DNA from: Bacillus sp. AFS037270
Lineage (GTDB): Bacteria; Bacillota; Bacilli; Bacillales_B; DSM-18226
Direction of reading: 5' to 3'
DNA: 64,000 bases
Assembly (NCBI RefSeq): GCF_002585305.1
Contig: NZ_NUNF01000011.1
Location: 70,577-134,576 of the forward strand
Below the pieces are notes generated by a model. It did no database searches. It saw nothing but the letters and a program-made list of their open reading frames with translations, and was not told the DNA's origin. How positions within the stretch are numbered: the first letter of the stretch is position 1; each line of letters starts with the position of its first letter. This document shows positions 28,400 to 37,337 of the stretch, one piece after another. A program made the translations under genes and the position numbers.

Positions 28400-28660
28400 A
28401 TGGAAATATTAAAAGTTTCAGCAAAATCTAATCCTAATTCTGTAGCTGGTGCGCTTGCCGGAGTTCTGCGTGAAAGAGGTGCAGCAGAAATACAGGCAAT
28501 TGGTGCGGGTGCATTGAATCAAGCCGTAAAGGCAGTAGCAATTGCAAGAGGATTCGTAGCACCTAGCGGAGTTGATTTGATCTGTATCCCTGCGTTTACC
28601 GATATTTTAATTGATGGGGAAGAACGCACAGCGATTAAGCTGATTGTAGAGCCGCGCTGA
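28400..28660 (+). CDS. spoVS: Stage V sporulation protein S
   Basis: This 86-aa Alba-fold protein is nearly invariant in spore formers (begins MEILKVSAKSNPNSVAGALA). It is needed for normal progress past stage V and in B. subtilis is expressed from a SigH promoter. ATG 28400 is preferred over ATG 28364 because GGGGAGCTAGGA lies directly before it and the length then equals the known protein. Confidence 0.97.
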   Translation: MEILKVSAKSNPNSVAGALAGVLRERGAAEIQAIGAGALNQAVKAVAIARGFVAPSGVDLICIPAFTDILIDGEERTAIKLIVEPR

Positions 28661-28695
28661 AAGAGATAGCCATCAGTAAAAAACAGCATTAATAT

Positions 28696-28740
28696 CACAA
28701 AAAACCTGCTTTCGGAATTATTCCGAGCAGGTTTTTTGTG
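28696..28740 (+). terminator. Strong symmetric terminator after spoVS
   Basis: CACAAAAAACCTGCT pairs with AGCAGGTTTTTTGTG, with an inner GGAA/TTCC pairing. It has T runs on both strands. Confidence 0.9.
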
Positions 28741-29114
28741 TTTAAAAGTATATAAGAATTAATAAAATACTATACTGCTATATAACACAACCATTAGAAG
28801 GAATAATAATTAAATTGAAGAAAACTAGTATTTCCATGCTTAAATGTATATTTTAACTTAATTTTCCTAGTGATGTAATAGCCTTTTTTAAATAATAAAA
28901 AAATATTCATATTTTAGACAATATTTCGAGCCAAAGGGTTGCAATTTTAACTTCATAGGTCTAGAATTGTAAGCGTTTAGTACACATTCTAATTCTGACT
29001 ATTTAGTCATTAACCGATTTCATAGACTAATTTCTAGTTGATTACTTGGAATTGTGCTATAATTAACATGATTTAGACTACTTATTTTATACATATCCAA
29101 AGGGGTGTAAGGGA
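28741..29114 (+). other. korA upstream region
   Basis: This AT-rich leader has no gene. It contains a cre-like word TTGTAAGCGTTTAGT (28967-28981, one mismatch to consensus) and the korA promoter described separately. Nothing else was recognised. Confidence 0.45.
29055..29063 (+). promoter_or_regulatory. Extended -10 promoter of korA
   Basis: TGCTATAAT combines a perfect TATAAT with the TGN extension. No good -35 is seen, as expected for this class. It lies 52 bp before the start codon. Confidence 0.55.
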
Positions 29115-30851
29115 ATGATCAATCAACTTTCGTGGAAAGTTGGCGGACAACAAGGGGAAGGTATTGAAAGTACTGGGGAAATCTTTGCTATCGCACTGAA
29201 TCGCCTAGGATATTACTTGTATGGTTATCGTCACTTTTCATCTCGTATTAAAGGCGGTCATACAAATAATAAAATCAGAGTTAGTACAACAGAGGTTCGT
29301 TCTATTTCTGATGACCTAGATATCCTTGTAGCATTCGACCAAGAAACTATTGATGTAAACTACCAAGAACTGCACAGCAAGGGCGTAATCTTAGCTGATG
29401 CAAAATTTGATCCAAAGAAACCAGAAGACACTGAAGCCTCCTTGTATGCGGTTCCATTCACTGAAATTGCAACAGAACTAGGGACTTCCTTAATGAAGAA
29501 CATGGTTGCCATTGGAGCTACCTCTGCTGTTCTAGATTTGGATATTCAAGTTTTTGAAGTAGTAGTTCGAGAGATTTTTGGTAAAAAAGGTGACAAGGTT
29601 GTAGCTAAGAATATGGATGCAATTAAAGCCGGCTACGATTATATGAAAGAAAAAATGGATGCTGCTGTACCGACAATGGTATTAGAAAAAGCAGATGGAA
29701 AACACCGTATGTATATGATCGGAAATGATGCGATTGCATTAGGAGCCTTAGCAGGCGGATGCCGATTCATGGCCGCTTATCCAATTACACCTGCATCAGA
29801 TATCATGGAATATTTAATTAAGAAATTACCGGCAGTAGGCGGAACCGTTATTCAAACGGAAGATGAAATTGCCGCATGTACAATGACAATTGGCGCAAGC
29901 TACGGTGGTATCCGTGCGTTAACTGCTTCATCGGGCCCCGGATTATCATTAAAAATGGAAGCAATTGGTCTAGCAGGTATTACTGAAACTCCGCTAGTTA
30001 TTGTTGATACACAGCGTGGAGGTCCTTCAACTGGTCTTCCGACAAAACAAGAACAGTCCGACTTAATGGCAATGATTTACGGAACACATGGTGAAATTCC
30101 AAAAATTGTTTTAGCGCCAAGTACAGTTCAGGAAGCGTTCTATGATACTGCTGAAGCATTTAACCTTGCTGAAGAGTATCAATGTCCGGTCATTGTTTTA
30201 TCTGACCTACAATTATCACTAGGTAAACAAACCGTTGAACCTCTAGATGTATCTAAAGTAGAAATTAGACGTGGAAAGCTTGTAACCGAAGAGCTTCCAG
30301 AGATTGAAAACAAAGGCTATTTTAAGCGCTACGAAGTAACAGAAGATGGCATTTCACCTCGTACCATTCCTGGTATGAAAAACGGAATCCACCACGTTAC
30401 TGGAGTTGAGCATGCTGAAACTGGTAAACCATCAGAATCTGCATCAAACCGAATTGCGCAAATGGATAAACGTATGCGTAAAGTGGAAAAAATTCGCTTT
30501 AACACACCTGTTTATACAAATGCACCACATCAAAATCCAGATTTATTAATTGTAGGGTTTAACTCTACACGCGGTGCCATTGAGGAAGCAATGGTTCGAT
30601 TAGAGAAGGACGGTTTGAAAGTAAATCATGCCCAAATTCGTCTAATTCATCCATTCCCAACGGAAGAAGTTCTTCCATTAGTACAAGCTGCGAAAAAAGT
30701 TATCGTCGTAGAAAACAATGCGACAGGACAATTAGCAAACATTATGAAAATGAATGTTGGTCATGCTGAGAAAATCACAAAATATGTTAAATATGATGGG
30801 AACCCATTCCTACCACACGAAGTTCATTCAAAATGTAAGGAGTTGTTCTAA
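29115..30851 (+). CDS. korA: 2-oxoacid:ferredoxin oxidoreductase, alpha subunit (gamma-alpha fusion)
   Basis: This 578-aa subunit begins with the gamma domain (GGQQGEGIESTGEIF, about residues 1-190), continues with the pyrimidine-binding domain I (AGGCRFMAAYPITPASDIMEY) and ends with domain II. With KorB it oxidatively decarboxylates a 2-oxoacid, most likely 2-oxoglutarate, passing electrons to ferredoxin. The start ATG 29115 follows AAGGGGTGTAAGGG. korB follows with no spacer. In B. subtilis this interval holds tdh-kbl instead. Confidence 0.92.
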   Translation: MINQLSWKVGGQQGEGIESTGEIFAIALNRLGYYLYGYRHFSSRIKGGHTNNKIRVSTTEVRSISDDLDILVAFDQETIDVNYQELHSKGVILADAKFDPKKPEDTEASLYAVPFTEIATELGTSLMKNMVAIGATSAVLDLDIQVFEVVVREIFGKKGDKVVAKNMDAIKAGYDYMKEKMDAAVPTMVLEKADGKHRMYMIGNDAIALGALAGGCRFMAAYPITPASDIMEYLIKKLPAVGGTVIQTEDEIAACTMTIGASYGGIRALTASSGPGLSLKMEAIGLAGITETPLVIVDTQRGGPSTGLPTKQEQSDLMAMIYGTHGEIPKIVLAPSTVQEAFYDTAEAFNLAEEYQCPVIVLSDLQLSLGKQTVEPLDVSKVEIRRGKLVTEELPEIENKGYFKRYEVTEDGISPRTIPGMKNGIHHVTGVEHAETGKPSESASNRIAQMDKRMRKVEKIRFNTPVYTNAPHQNPDLLIVGFNSTRGAIEEAMVRLEKDGLKVNHAQIRLIHPFPTEEVLPLVQAAKKVIVVENNATGQLANIMKMNVGHAEKITKYVKYDGNPFLPHEVHSKCKELF

Positions 30852-31718
30852 GTGGCCACTTTTAAAGAATTTAGAAATGATGTTAAACCGAACTGGTGCC
30901 CTGGCTGTGGCGACTTCTCCGTACAAGCAGCAATGCAGCGGGCAGCAGCAAATTGTGGTTTAGAACCAGAAAATTTAGCAGTAATTTCAGGGATCGGCTG
31001 CTCCGGCCGTATCTCTGGTTATATTAATTCATACGGCTTCCATGGAATTCATGGCCGTTCACTTCCAATTGCCCAAGGTGTTAAAATGGCTAACCGCGAC
31101 TTAACTGTTATTGCTTCCGGTGGTGATGGAGACGGTTATGCAATTGGGATGGGACATACGATTCATGCCATTCGTCGTAACGTTGATATTACTTACATTG
31201 TTATGGATAACCAAATCTATGGTTTAACAAAAGGTCAAACATCCCCACGTTCGGCTGTAGGGTTTAAAACTAAATCTACACCGATGGGTTCGATTGAACA
31301 AGCGATTTCTCCAATGGAAATGGCATTAACTGTAGGGGCTACATTTGTGGCTCAAAGCTTTTCTACAGATCTAAAAGATCTTACAGCACTAATTGAGGCT
31401 GGAATCAAACATAAAGGATTCTCCTTAATCAACGTATTCAGCCCATGTGTAACTTATAATAAAGTGAACACATATGATTGGTTTAAGGAAAATCTAACAA
31501 AACTAAGCACAATTGAAGGTTATGATCCTTCTAACCGTGAACAGGCCATGCAGACATTAATGAAGCATAACGGCTTAGTAACCGGTCTTATTTACCAAAA
31601 CACTGAGCGTCCTTCTTACCAAGAGTTAATTCCTAGTTACTCTAAAGAACCATTAACCAAGGCAGAATTAAACCTTGACCAGGCTCATTTTGATAAACTA
31701 GTTGCAGAATTTATGTAA
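30852..31718 (+). CDS. korB: 2-oxoacid:ferredoxin oxidoreductase, beta subunit
   Basis: This 288-aa subunit binds thiamine diphosphate (GDGDGYAIGMGH and following DNQIYGLTKGQ) and a [4Fe-4S] cluster through cysteines in NWCPGCGDFSV, SGIGCSGR and FSPCVTYN. It starts at GTG 30852 immediately after the korA stop. No separate ferredoxin-like delta subunit is encoded, so this is the two-subunit form. A strong terminator follows. Confidence 0.93.
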   Translation: MATFKEFRNDVKPNWCPGCGDFSVQAAMQRAAANCGLEPENLAVISGIGCSGRISGYINSYGFHGIHGRSLPIAQGVKMANRDLTVIASGGDGDGYAIGMGHTIHAIRRNVDITYIVMDNQIYGLTKGQTSPRSAVGFKTKSTPMGSIEQAISPMEMALTVGATFVAQSFSTDLKDLTALIEAGIKHKGFSLINVFSPCVTYNKVNTYDWFKENLTKLSTIEGYDPSNREQAMQTLMKHNGLVTGLIYQNTERPSYQELIPSYSKEPLTKAELNLDQAHFDKLVAEFM

Positions 31719-31731
31719 TATATGAACACTG

Positions 31732-31762
31732 ACCCGTGGATGTCTAGTCCACGGGTTTTTTA
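31732..31762 (+). terminator. Rho-independent terminator after korB
   Basis: ACCCGTGGA pairs with TCCACGGGT around TGTCTAG, followed by TTTTT. Confidence 0.88.
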
Positions 31763-31893
31763 ATACTTCTAAACATGAGACATCCCTTATTTCAGAAAAA
31801 TCTATTCAATAATATTTTCTATGAATTCTTTACCAGGATAACATGCGTATTGACAGGGATTTCTATTGTTTTCAGTCATGTAAACCTTTATAC

Positions 31894-31899
31894 TATAAT
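31894..31899 (+). promoter_or_regulatory. -10 element of the miaB promoter
   Basis: TATAAT at 31894-31899 with TTCAGT 17 bp upstream as a weak -35. It lies about 100 bp before miaB. Confidence 0.45.
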
Positions 31900-31996
31900 A
31901 ATGTGCGGACTTTAATACTGAGCACAGGTAATAAATAACAATTCGCAAATTAATAGACATTTCGAGGTTATTTTTAAAGAAAGGGGTTTATGAACA

Positions 31997-33541
31997 ATGA
32001 ATGAAAAACAAAGATTAGAAGGCCAGCAAGTAGCAGCTGTTAATTCTTCGGACAAAAAATCCGCCAAGGATTACAGCAAATACTTCGAACAAGTCATTAC
32101 GGCGCCTTCATTAAAAGATGCGAAAAAACGTGGTAAGGAAGAAGTAAAGTATCATAATGACTTTGCAATACCTGAAGAGTTTCGGGGAATGGGTGAAGGC
32201 CGGAAGTTTTACATCCGTACGTATGGATGCCAAATGAATGAGCATGACACCGAGGTAATGGCAGGAATATTTCTTGCATTAGGCTATGAACCAACTGACA
32301 ACACAGAGGATGCAAATGTCATTCTTCTGAACACATGTGCGATTCGTGAAAATGCCGAGAACAAGGTCTTTGGTGAGCTTGGACATTTAAAAGCTCTTAA
32401 AATGGAAAAGCCAGATTTACTTCTAGGTGTTTGTGGATGTATGTCACAGGAAGAATCGGTTGTTAATAAAATTCTAAAAACCTATCACCATGTGGATATG
32501 ATTTTCGGAACACACAATATCCACCGTCTTCCCAATATTTTGCATGAAGCCTACATGTCGAAAGAAATGGTTGTCGAAGTATGGTCAAAAGAAGGCGACG
32601 TCATCGAAAACCTTCCAAAGGTCCGTCGTGGAAAAATCAAAGCATGGGTTAATATTATGTACGGCTGTGATAAATTCTGTACCTATTGTATCGTTCCATA
32701 TACACGTGGTAAAGAACGAAGCCGCCGCCCTGAGGAGATTATCCAAGAAGTACGCCATTTAGCAGCACAAGGCTACCAAGAAGTTACCTTACTAGGTCAA
32801 AACGTTAATGCGTATGGAAAAGACTTAGAAGGATTGAACTATGGTTTAGGAGACCTTATGGATGAATTACGTAAAATTGACATTCCGAGAATTCGTTTTA
32901 CCACGAGCCATCCACGTGACTTTGATGACCGCTTAATTGAGGTTCTTGCCAAAGGCGGCAACTTAATGGATCATATTCACTTGCCAGTTCAGTCAGGCTC
33001 AACAGATGTCTTAAAAATTATGGCTCGTAAATATACAAGAGAACAATATTTAGAGCTAGTTAGAAAAATTAAGGCGGCTATCCCAAATGTTGCGCTTACA
33101 ACCGATATCATTGTTGGCTATCCTAATGAGACAGACGAGCAGTTTGAAGAAACTTTATCTCTTTACCGTGAAGTAGGGTATGAACTAGCGTATACCTTTA
33201 TTTATTCACCACGTGAAGGGACACCAGCTGCAAAAATGGAGGATAATGTTCCAATCGAAGTGAAGAAAGAACGTCTTCAACGCTTAAACAATTTGGTGAA
33301 TGAGCTTTCGCTAGAAGCAATGAAAAAGCATGTAGGTCAAACCCTTGATGTACTGATCGAAGGGGAAAGTAAGAACAACCCGGACGTACTTGCAGGTTAT
33401 ACGACTAGAAACAAGCTTGTAAACGTCATCGCACCAAAATCAGCTATTGGAAAAATTATTAAAGTAAAGATTACAGACGCAAAAACATGGTCATTAAATG
33501 GAGAAATGGTGGAAGAATTAGAACCAGTTGAGGTGAAATAA
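31997..33541 (+). CDS. miaB: tRNA-2-methylthio-N6-dimethylallyladenosine synthase
   Basis: This 514-aa radical SAM methylthiotransferase has an N-terminal extension of about 70 residues, an MTTase domain whose cysteines lie in [18 protein letters not shown] and GCMSQ, the radical SAM motif CDKFCTYC and a C-terminal TRAM domain. It methylthiolates i6A37 in tRNAs reading UNN codons. Two [4Fe-4S] clusters are expected. ATG 31997 follows AAGGGGTTTATGAACA. ricA follows with a one-base gap. Its B. subtilis name is ymcB. Confidence 0.96.
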   Translation: MNEKQRLEGQQVAAVNSSDKKSAKDYSKYFEQVITAPSLKDAKKRGKEEVKYHNDFAIPEEFRGMGEGRKFYIRTYGCQMNEHDTEVMAGIFLALGYEPTDNTEDANVILLNTCAIRENAENKVFGELGHLKALKMEKPDLLLGVCGCMSQEESVVNKILKTYHHVDMIFGTHNIHRLPNILHEAYMSKEMVVEVWSKEGDVIENLPKVRRGKIKAWVNIMYGCDKFCTYCIVPYTRGKERSRRPEEIIQEVRHLAAQGYQEVTLLGQNVNAYGKDLEGLNYGLGDLMDELRKIDIPRIRFTTSHPRDFDDRLIEVLAKGGNLMDHIHLPVQSGSTDVLKIMARKYTREQYLELVRKIKAAIPNVALTTDIIVGYPNETDEQFEETLSLYREVGYELAYTFIYSPREGTPAAKMEDNVPIEVKKERLQRLNNLVNELSLEAMKKHVGQTLDVLIEGESKNNPDVLAGYTTRNKLVNVIAPKSAIGKIIKVKITDAKTWSLNGEMVEELEPVEVK

Positions 33542-33542
33542 A

Positions 33543-33998
33543 GTGGCGAAGTATACAAAAGACGATATCGTCGCTCGTGCAGCAGAACTAGCTCGAATGA
33601 TTGCGGACACAGACGAAGTAGATTTTTTTAAACGGGCAGAAGCTCATATTCATGATAATCAAAAAGTTAAAACCTTAATTTCTGACATTAAAGGGCTGCA
33701 AAAGCAGGCTGTGAACTTACAGCATTATGGTAAATCGGAAGCATTGAAGAAGGTCGAAGACAAAATTGCTTCAATCGAAAAGGAATTAGATGAAATTCCA
33801 GTAGTTCAGGATTTCAAACAATCCCAAGTAGATGTTAATGAACTACTTCAATTAATTGCTTCCACAATTTCAAATACGGTAACTGATGAAATCATCCTTT
33901 CAACAGGTGGAGACGTATTATTGGGGGAAACAGGCGCTAGCTTGAAAAATGGCGGTGGGGCCTGTGATAATCATGGTGACTGCGATCACGAGCATTAA
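33543..33998 (+). CDS. ricA: RicA/YmcA regulatory protein (YlbF family)
   Basis: This 151-aa mostly helical protein is YmcA. In B. subtilis RicA, RicF (YlbF) and RicT (YaaT) form the Y-complex, which associates with RNase Y to control mRNA and operon-mRNA processing, competence, biofilm and sporulation. The C-terminal tail CDNHGDCDHEH carries cysteines in line with the Fe-S clusters reported for the Ric complex. It starts at GTG 33543, one base after miaB. RNase Y is encoded 6 kb upstream. Confidence 0.93.
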   Translation: MAKYTKDDIVARAAELARMIADTDEVDFFKRAEAHIHDNQKVKTLISDIKGLQKQAVNLQHYGKSEALKKVEDKIASIEKELDEIPVVQDFKQSQVDVNELLQLIASTISNTVTDEIILSTGGDVLLGETGASLKNGGGACDNHGDCDHEH

Positions 33999-34004
33999 TA
34001 TAGG

Positions 34005-34041
34005 AAACCAGACTTCTAAATGAAGTCTGGTTTTCTTTTTG
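34005..34041 (+). terminator. Rho-independent terminator after ricA
   Basis: AAACCAGACTT pairs with AAGTCTGGTTT around CTAAATG, followed by TCTTTTT. Confidence 0.9.
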
Positions 34042-34177
34042 TCCCTCGATTATTTTTCCTTGAAAAATAAACATCATCACCTTCCTTTTAAAGTACAGGC
34101 ATGAAAGGCACACACCTATAAATCCCGCATAAAATGAAGCATGACTAAACTTTTAACCAGTATTCACAAAAATATAT

Positions 34178-34207
34178 ATCACACTAGTCTATATATCAGC
34201 ATACGAT
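34178..34207 (+). promoter_or_regulatory. Possible mother-cell sigma promoter of cotE
   Basis: CATACGAT resembles the SigE/SigK -10 (CATACANT / CATANNNT), with an AC dinucleotide about 15-17 bp upstream as in SigK promoters. cotE has SigE and SigK promoters in B. subtilis. The match is modest. Confidence 0.3.
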
Positions 34208-34240
34208 GAAATGAAAATGAATGAGGAGGGTTCGCGCGAA

Positions 34241-34786
34241 ATGGGAGAATATAGAGAGATAATTACGAAGGCCGTAGTAGCGAAAGGACGTAAATTCACC
34301 CAGTCCAATCATACGATTAGCCCGGCGCATAATCCAACAAGTATTCTTGGCTGTTGGATCATCAACCATAAATACAATGCGAAAAAAGTTGGCAAAACGG
34401 TAGAGATACACGGCTCGTATGATATCAACGTTTGGTACTCATATAATGATAATACCAAAACAGAAGTGGTGACTGAACGCGTTCAGTACACAGATGTCAT
34501 TAAGTTAAAGTATCGTGACCATGATTGCCTTGATGACAATGAAATTTGTGCTCGAGTGCTGCAGCAGCCTAACTGCTGTGAAGCTGTCATCTCCCCTAAT
34601 GGTAACCGCATCATCGTCCACGTCGAAAGGGAATTCCTTGTTGAAGTAATTGGTGAAACAAAGGTTTGTGTTCGAGTAAGCCATGAAGCCTGCAAAGACA
34701 ATGACGATGATTGGGGATTAGACGTGGATGACGAAGAGTTTGAGGAATTAAACCCAGATTTCTTAGTCGGCGGGGAAGAAGAATAA
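34241..34786 (+). CDS. cotE: Spore coat morphogenetic protein CotE
   Basis: This 181-aa protein organises the outer spore coat on the mother-cell side. It has the conserved opening [13 protein letters not shown], the core [16 protein letters not shown], several cysteines and an acidic C-terminal tail typical of CotE. ATG 34241 follows GAGGAGGGTTCGCG; an upstream ATG at 34211 would add ten poorly conserved residues and precede that site. In B. subtilis mutS follows cotE; here the accessory region begins instead. Confidence 0.96.
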   Translation: MGEYREIITKAVVAKGRKFTQSNHTISPAHNPTSILGCWIINHKYNAKKVGKTVEIHGSYDINVWYSYNDNTKTEVVTERVQYTDVIKLKYRDHDCLDDNEICARVLQQPNCCEAVISPNGNRIIVHVEREFLVEVIGETKVCVRVSHEACKDNDDDWGLDVDDEEFEELNPDFLVGGEEE

Positions 34787-34790
34787 AGAT

Positions 34791-34821
34791 ACTAGGAAGG
34801 TAATACTTCCTAGTTTTTTTC
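34791..34821 (+). terminator. Rho-independent terminator after cotE
   Basis: ACTAGGAAG pairs with CTTCCTAGT around GTAATA, followed by TTTTTTC. Confidence 0.9.
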
Positions 34822-34935
34822 TTTTCTTATGATTATATGATGTATTTTTATATTTAGAATTACTGCCAATAAATGTGCTTTTAATGAATGATTTCTAAAA
34901 AACTCAGGGCATGCTAGATTCTAGGAGGTGCTAAT

Positions 34936-35136
34936 ATGGAGCCGCAACAACCTGGAAATAAAAAAATGCCTGATTTTGATCAATTGAATGATCGGATCAT
35001 ACTTGAAAGCACGCCAACGCCGATGATCGTGATCAAAACAAATCTTGACCCGAAGAATGGGACTGAAAATAATCCTTATTATCAAGATGGGGATGTAAAA
35101 AATCCAAAAGCTGTTAAGAATTACTTTGAAGAATAA
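34936..35136 (+). CDS. Hypothetical 66-aa hydrophilic protein
   Basis: This small protein begins MEPQQPGNKKMPDFDQLNDR. I do not recognise a family. It is hydrophilic, with a Pro/Asn/Asp-rich composition, no cysteine and no membrane segment. A strong AGGAGGTG ribosome-binding site seven bases upstream, plausible codon use and a terminator immediately after the stop support it as a real gene. Its position beside cotE could hint at a spore-associated role, but that is only a guess. Confidence 0.6.
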   Translation: MEPQQPGNKKMPDFDQLNDRIILESTPTPMIVIKTNLDPKNGTENNPYYQDGDVKNPKAVKNYFEE

Positions 35137-35166
35137 AAAGCCAAGGATTATTCCTGGCTTTTTTCC
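35136..35166. terminator. Bidirectional terminator between convergent genes
   Basis: AAAAAGCCA and TGGCTTTTTT pair around an inner GGA/TTCC helix. It serves the 66-aa gene on the plus strand and the GNAT gene on the minus strand; the GNAT stop codon lies inside it. Confidence 0.85.
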
Positions 35167-35699
35167 CATTCTAGATTTAATAAAGATAACATAAACGTAT
35201 CATGGAACTGCTCATCTTGGTACATATAGCCACGCAGTAACCCTTCGTTTGTAAAACCTAATTTATCAAGTAATGCTAGCGATGCCTCATTTTCTGGATA
35301 AACAACTGCACCCACGCGATATAAACCCAGCTGCTTAAAACTAAACTTTAGTACCTCACTTAAAGCCTCTGTAGCAAATCCTTTTCTCCAAAAATAAGGG
35401 TGTAATTCGTACCCGATTTCAGCTCGTTTATTTTTAAGATTTAACATGTTTAAACCAACGGTGCCAATAATTCGTTGATTTTCCTTTAACTTGATCCCCC
35501 AGCGAATCCCCCGCTTATCGATATAGTTTTTGTAATAAATATCAATTAGCCGAGTGGCTTCTGCTTGTAATGTAAAGCTGCTGGTTCCATAAAAACGGGT
35601 CACTTCATCTAATGATAGTATCTCATAAACCGCATTCATATGTTGATGGGTCAGTTCAATTAATTTTAATCTTTTGGTTTCTAAATTCGGAAAAGTCAT
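35148..35699 (-). CDS. GNAT acetyltransferase (RimJ/RimL type)
   Basis: This 183-aa protein on the minus strand has the ordinary GNAT fold seen in RimJ/RimL-like N-acetyltransferases: an opening NLETKRLKLIELT, IGYELHPYFWRKGFATEAL with the acetyl-CoA pyrophosphate loop, and the C-terminal NEASLALLDKLGFTNEG. The acceptor is unknown. The start codon ATG at 35699 follows AGAGGTG on the minus strand; GTG two codons upstream overlaps that site. It is the only minus-strand gene in the window. Confidence 0.88.
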   Translation of the reverse strand: MTFPNLETKRLKLIELTHQHMNAVYEILSLDEVTRFYGTSSFTLQAEATRLIDIYYKNYIDKRGIRWGIKLKENQRIIGTVGLNMLNLKNKRAEIGYELHPYFWRKGFATEALSEVLKFSFKQLGLYRVGAVVYPENEASLALLDKLGFTNEGLLRGYMYQDEQFHDTFMLSLLNLEWEKSQE

Positions 35700-35873
35700 C
35701 GACACACCTCTTTTTTTTCACCATTTCATTTTAGAATTGCACTTCAAGAGCAAATATTTCTTTTATTGTATATTGGTCGATAAGAAATATCTAGAATTAA
35801 GAAATATTTTTGGTAGAATTCAGACTAAGAGTCTTTTTTTACAGGGGTACAAATTTTTTTAGAAGGTGTATTT

Positions 35874-36527
35874 ATGAAAATAAATGAGTATGTAAAATTA
35901 ATTGAAACCGAATTACTGCCATACGTAAACTTATCGGTCTTAAGTCCATTTGATCCAATCATTGTAGAGAACCGCTCCCATTCCTGGAGGACAATTGGAT
36001 GTGGCAATTATGCAGGGGTTTTTTTACATGAGTCTTACCCTGAGGTGGTCGTAAAAGTGTATGGGCGTAATCATGAGGAGCTAGTAAAGGAAATCGAAGT
36101 ATATAAAAAACTAGGAAACCATGAATCCTTTTCCAGGCTCTATGCATATGGAGAAAATTATTTGATTTTAAAAAAACTTGAAGGCATTACATTATTTAAC
36201 GCAGTGATAAAAGGAGTTCAGATTCCTAAGGTTGTGATTGAGGATATCGACCTCGGCTTGGAATATGCCCGAACAATTGGTTTAAATCCCTTTGATGTAC
36301 ACGGAAAAAACGTCGTTATGTTTGAAGGAAGAGGCTATATTGTGGACGTATCTGATTTCTATAAACAGGGTTATTGCCGAAAGTGGGATGATTTGAAAAA
36401 AGCTTATTACAAAATTTATCGGCCTTTCCTATTTAAATATCATCCCCCGATTCCTTTTCCTGTTGTAGACGGTATCCGTAAAGGTTATCGAATGTACCGG
36501 AAAGTAAAAAGAAAATTGGAAAAATAA
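35874..36527 (+). CDS. Protein-kinase-like protein
   Basis: This 217-aa protein looks like a small, atypical protein kinase/lipopolysaccharide-kinase-fold member. A glycine-rich loop GCGNYAGVF (42-50) is followed by VVVKVYG with K61 as the probable ATP lysine, a catalytic-loop-like D141-V-H143-G-K-N146 and a metal-binding-type D158 in IVDVSDF. The C-terminus is strongly basic (RKVKRKLEK), which could contact membrane or nucleic acid. No accessory domain is present. The substrate is unknown. ATG 35874 follows AGAAGGTG. Confidence 0.65.
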   Translation: MKINEYVKLIETELLPYVNLSVLSPFDPIIVENRSHSWRTIGCGNYAGVFLHESYPEVVVKVYGRNHEELVKEIEVYKKLGNHESFSRLYAYGENYLILKKLEGITLFNAVIKGVQIPKVVIEDIDLGLEYARTIGLNPFDVHGKNVVMFEGRGYIVDVSDFYKQGYCRKWDDLKKAYYKIYRPFLFKYHPPIPFPVVDGIRKGYRMYRKVKRKLEK

Positions 36528-36593
36528 AACTGTTGAGCTGAATTTTCTGATAATATAGAATAGACCCTGCATTTATTGGAAGGAGGGATATTG

Positions 36594-37337
36594 GTGCATT
36601 TCCCTTTCTATATTTTTGGGATCCACCCGCATCTGCTATTTGAAACGTTAGCTTATTTTATCGGGTTCCGTGTTTATCTTTATACAAGGAATAAGGGAAG
36701 AATCCCTTTAGATAAGGCCATATGGGTAGTTGTTGGTGCCACATTAGGGGCTGCCATAGGTTCAAAGGTCCTTTATTGGTTTGAAGATCCGATAAAGACA
36801 GTGGAGAACTGGAATAATTTTGTTTACCTGGCAGAAGGAAAAACCATAGTAGGCGGATTAATAGGTGGATTGATTGGCGTTGAAACGGCCAAAAAGCTGA
36901 TTGGCTGGACACGTTCAACCGGAGATGACTTCGTCCTGCCGTTAGCAGTAGGGATGATGATTGGCAGGATTGGCTGCTTTTTAACAGGTTTAGATGATCA
37001 TACTTATGGCGTTCCCACCTCCTGGATAACAGGAGTAGATTTTGGGGATGGTGTGAAGCGGCATCCAACCCAACTTTATGAAATCTGCTTCTTACTTTTA
37101 CTTGTAGTAGTTTTATTTTATTTAAAAAGAAAGCAGCTGGGCTGGGAAGGTTTGTTGTTCCAATTATTTATGCTGTGCTATCTGATTTTCCGTTTAATGA
37201 TTGATTTTATAAAACCAACTCCACACCCGTATTGGATACTTAATAATATCCAACTCGCTAGTTTACTAGGTATCCTCTATTACATATGGCTTGTCTCAAA
37301 AAAACAATCGGATAAAAGGAGGGAAATCCATGCCTAA
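36594..37337 (+). CDS. Diverged prolipoprotein diacylglyceryl transferase (Lgt) paralogue
   Basis: This 247-aa polytopic membrane protein belongs to the Lgt family: FGIHPHLLFE at the N-terminus, GRIGCFLTG at 124-132, RHPTQLYE at 156-163 and RLMIDFIKP near the end. Lgt uses phosphatidylglycerol to lipidate preprolipoproteins. Here the invariant His of the Lgt FHGGL segment is replaced by V86 (TIVGGL), and GRxGNFxN reads GRIGCFLT, so classical activity is doubtful. It starts at GTG 36594 behind GGAAGGAGGG; TTG 36591 is also possible. It overlaps the radical SAM gene by eight bases. Confidence 0.8.
   Translation: MHFPFYIFGIHPHLLFETLAYFIGFRVYLYTRNKGRIPLDKAIWVVVGATLGAAIGSKVLYWFEDPIKTVENWNNFVYLAEGKTIVGGLIGGLIGVETAKKLIGWTRSTGDDFVLPLAVGMMIGRIGCFLTGLDDHTYGVPTSWITGVDFGDGVKRHPTQLYEICFLLLLVVVLFYLKRKQLGWEGLLFQLFMLCYLIFRLMIDFIKPTPHPYWILNNIQLASLLGILYYIWLVSKKQSDKRREIHA

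Noticed and set aside
36594..37337. Housekeeping lgt
   Set aside because: The invariant Lgt histidine and the GRxGNFxN asparagines are changed, and in Bacilli lgt normally lies with hprK. It is treated as a paralogue.
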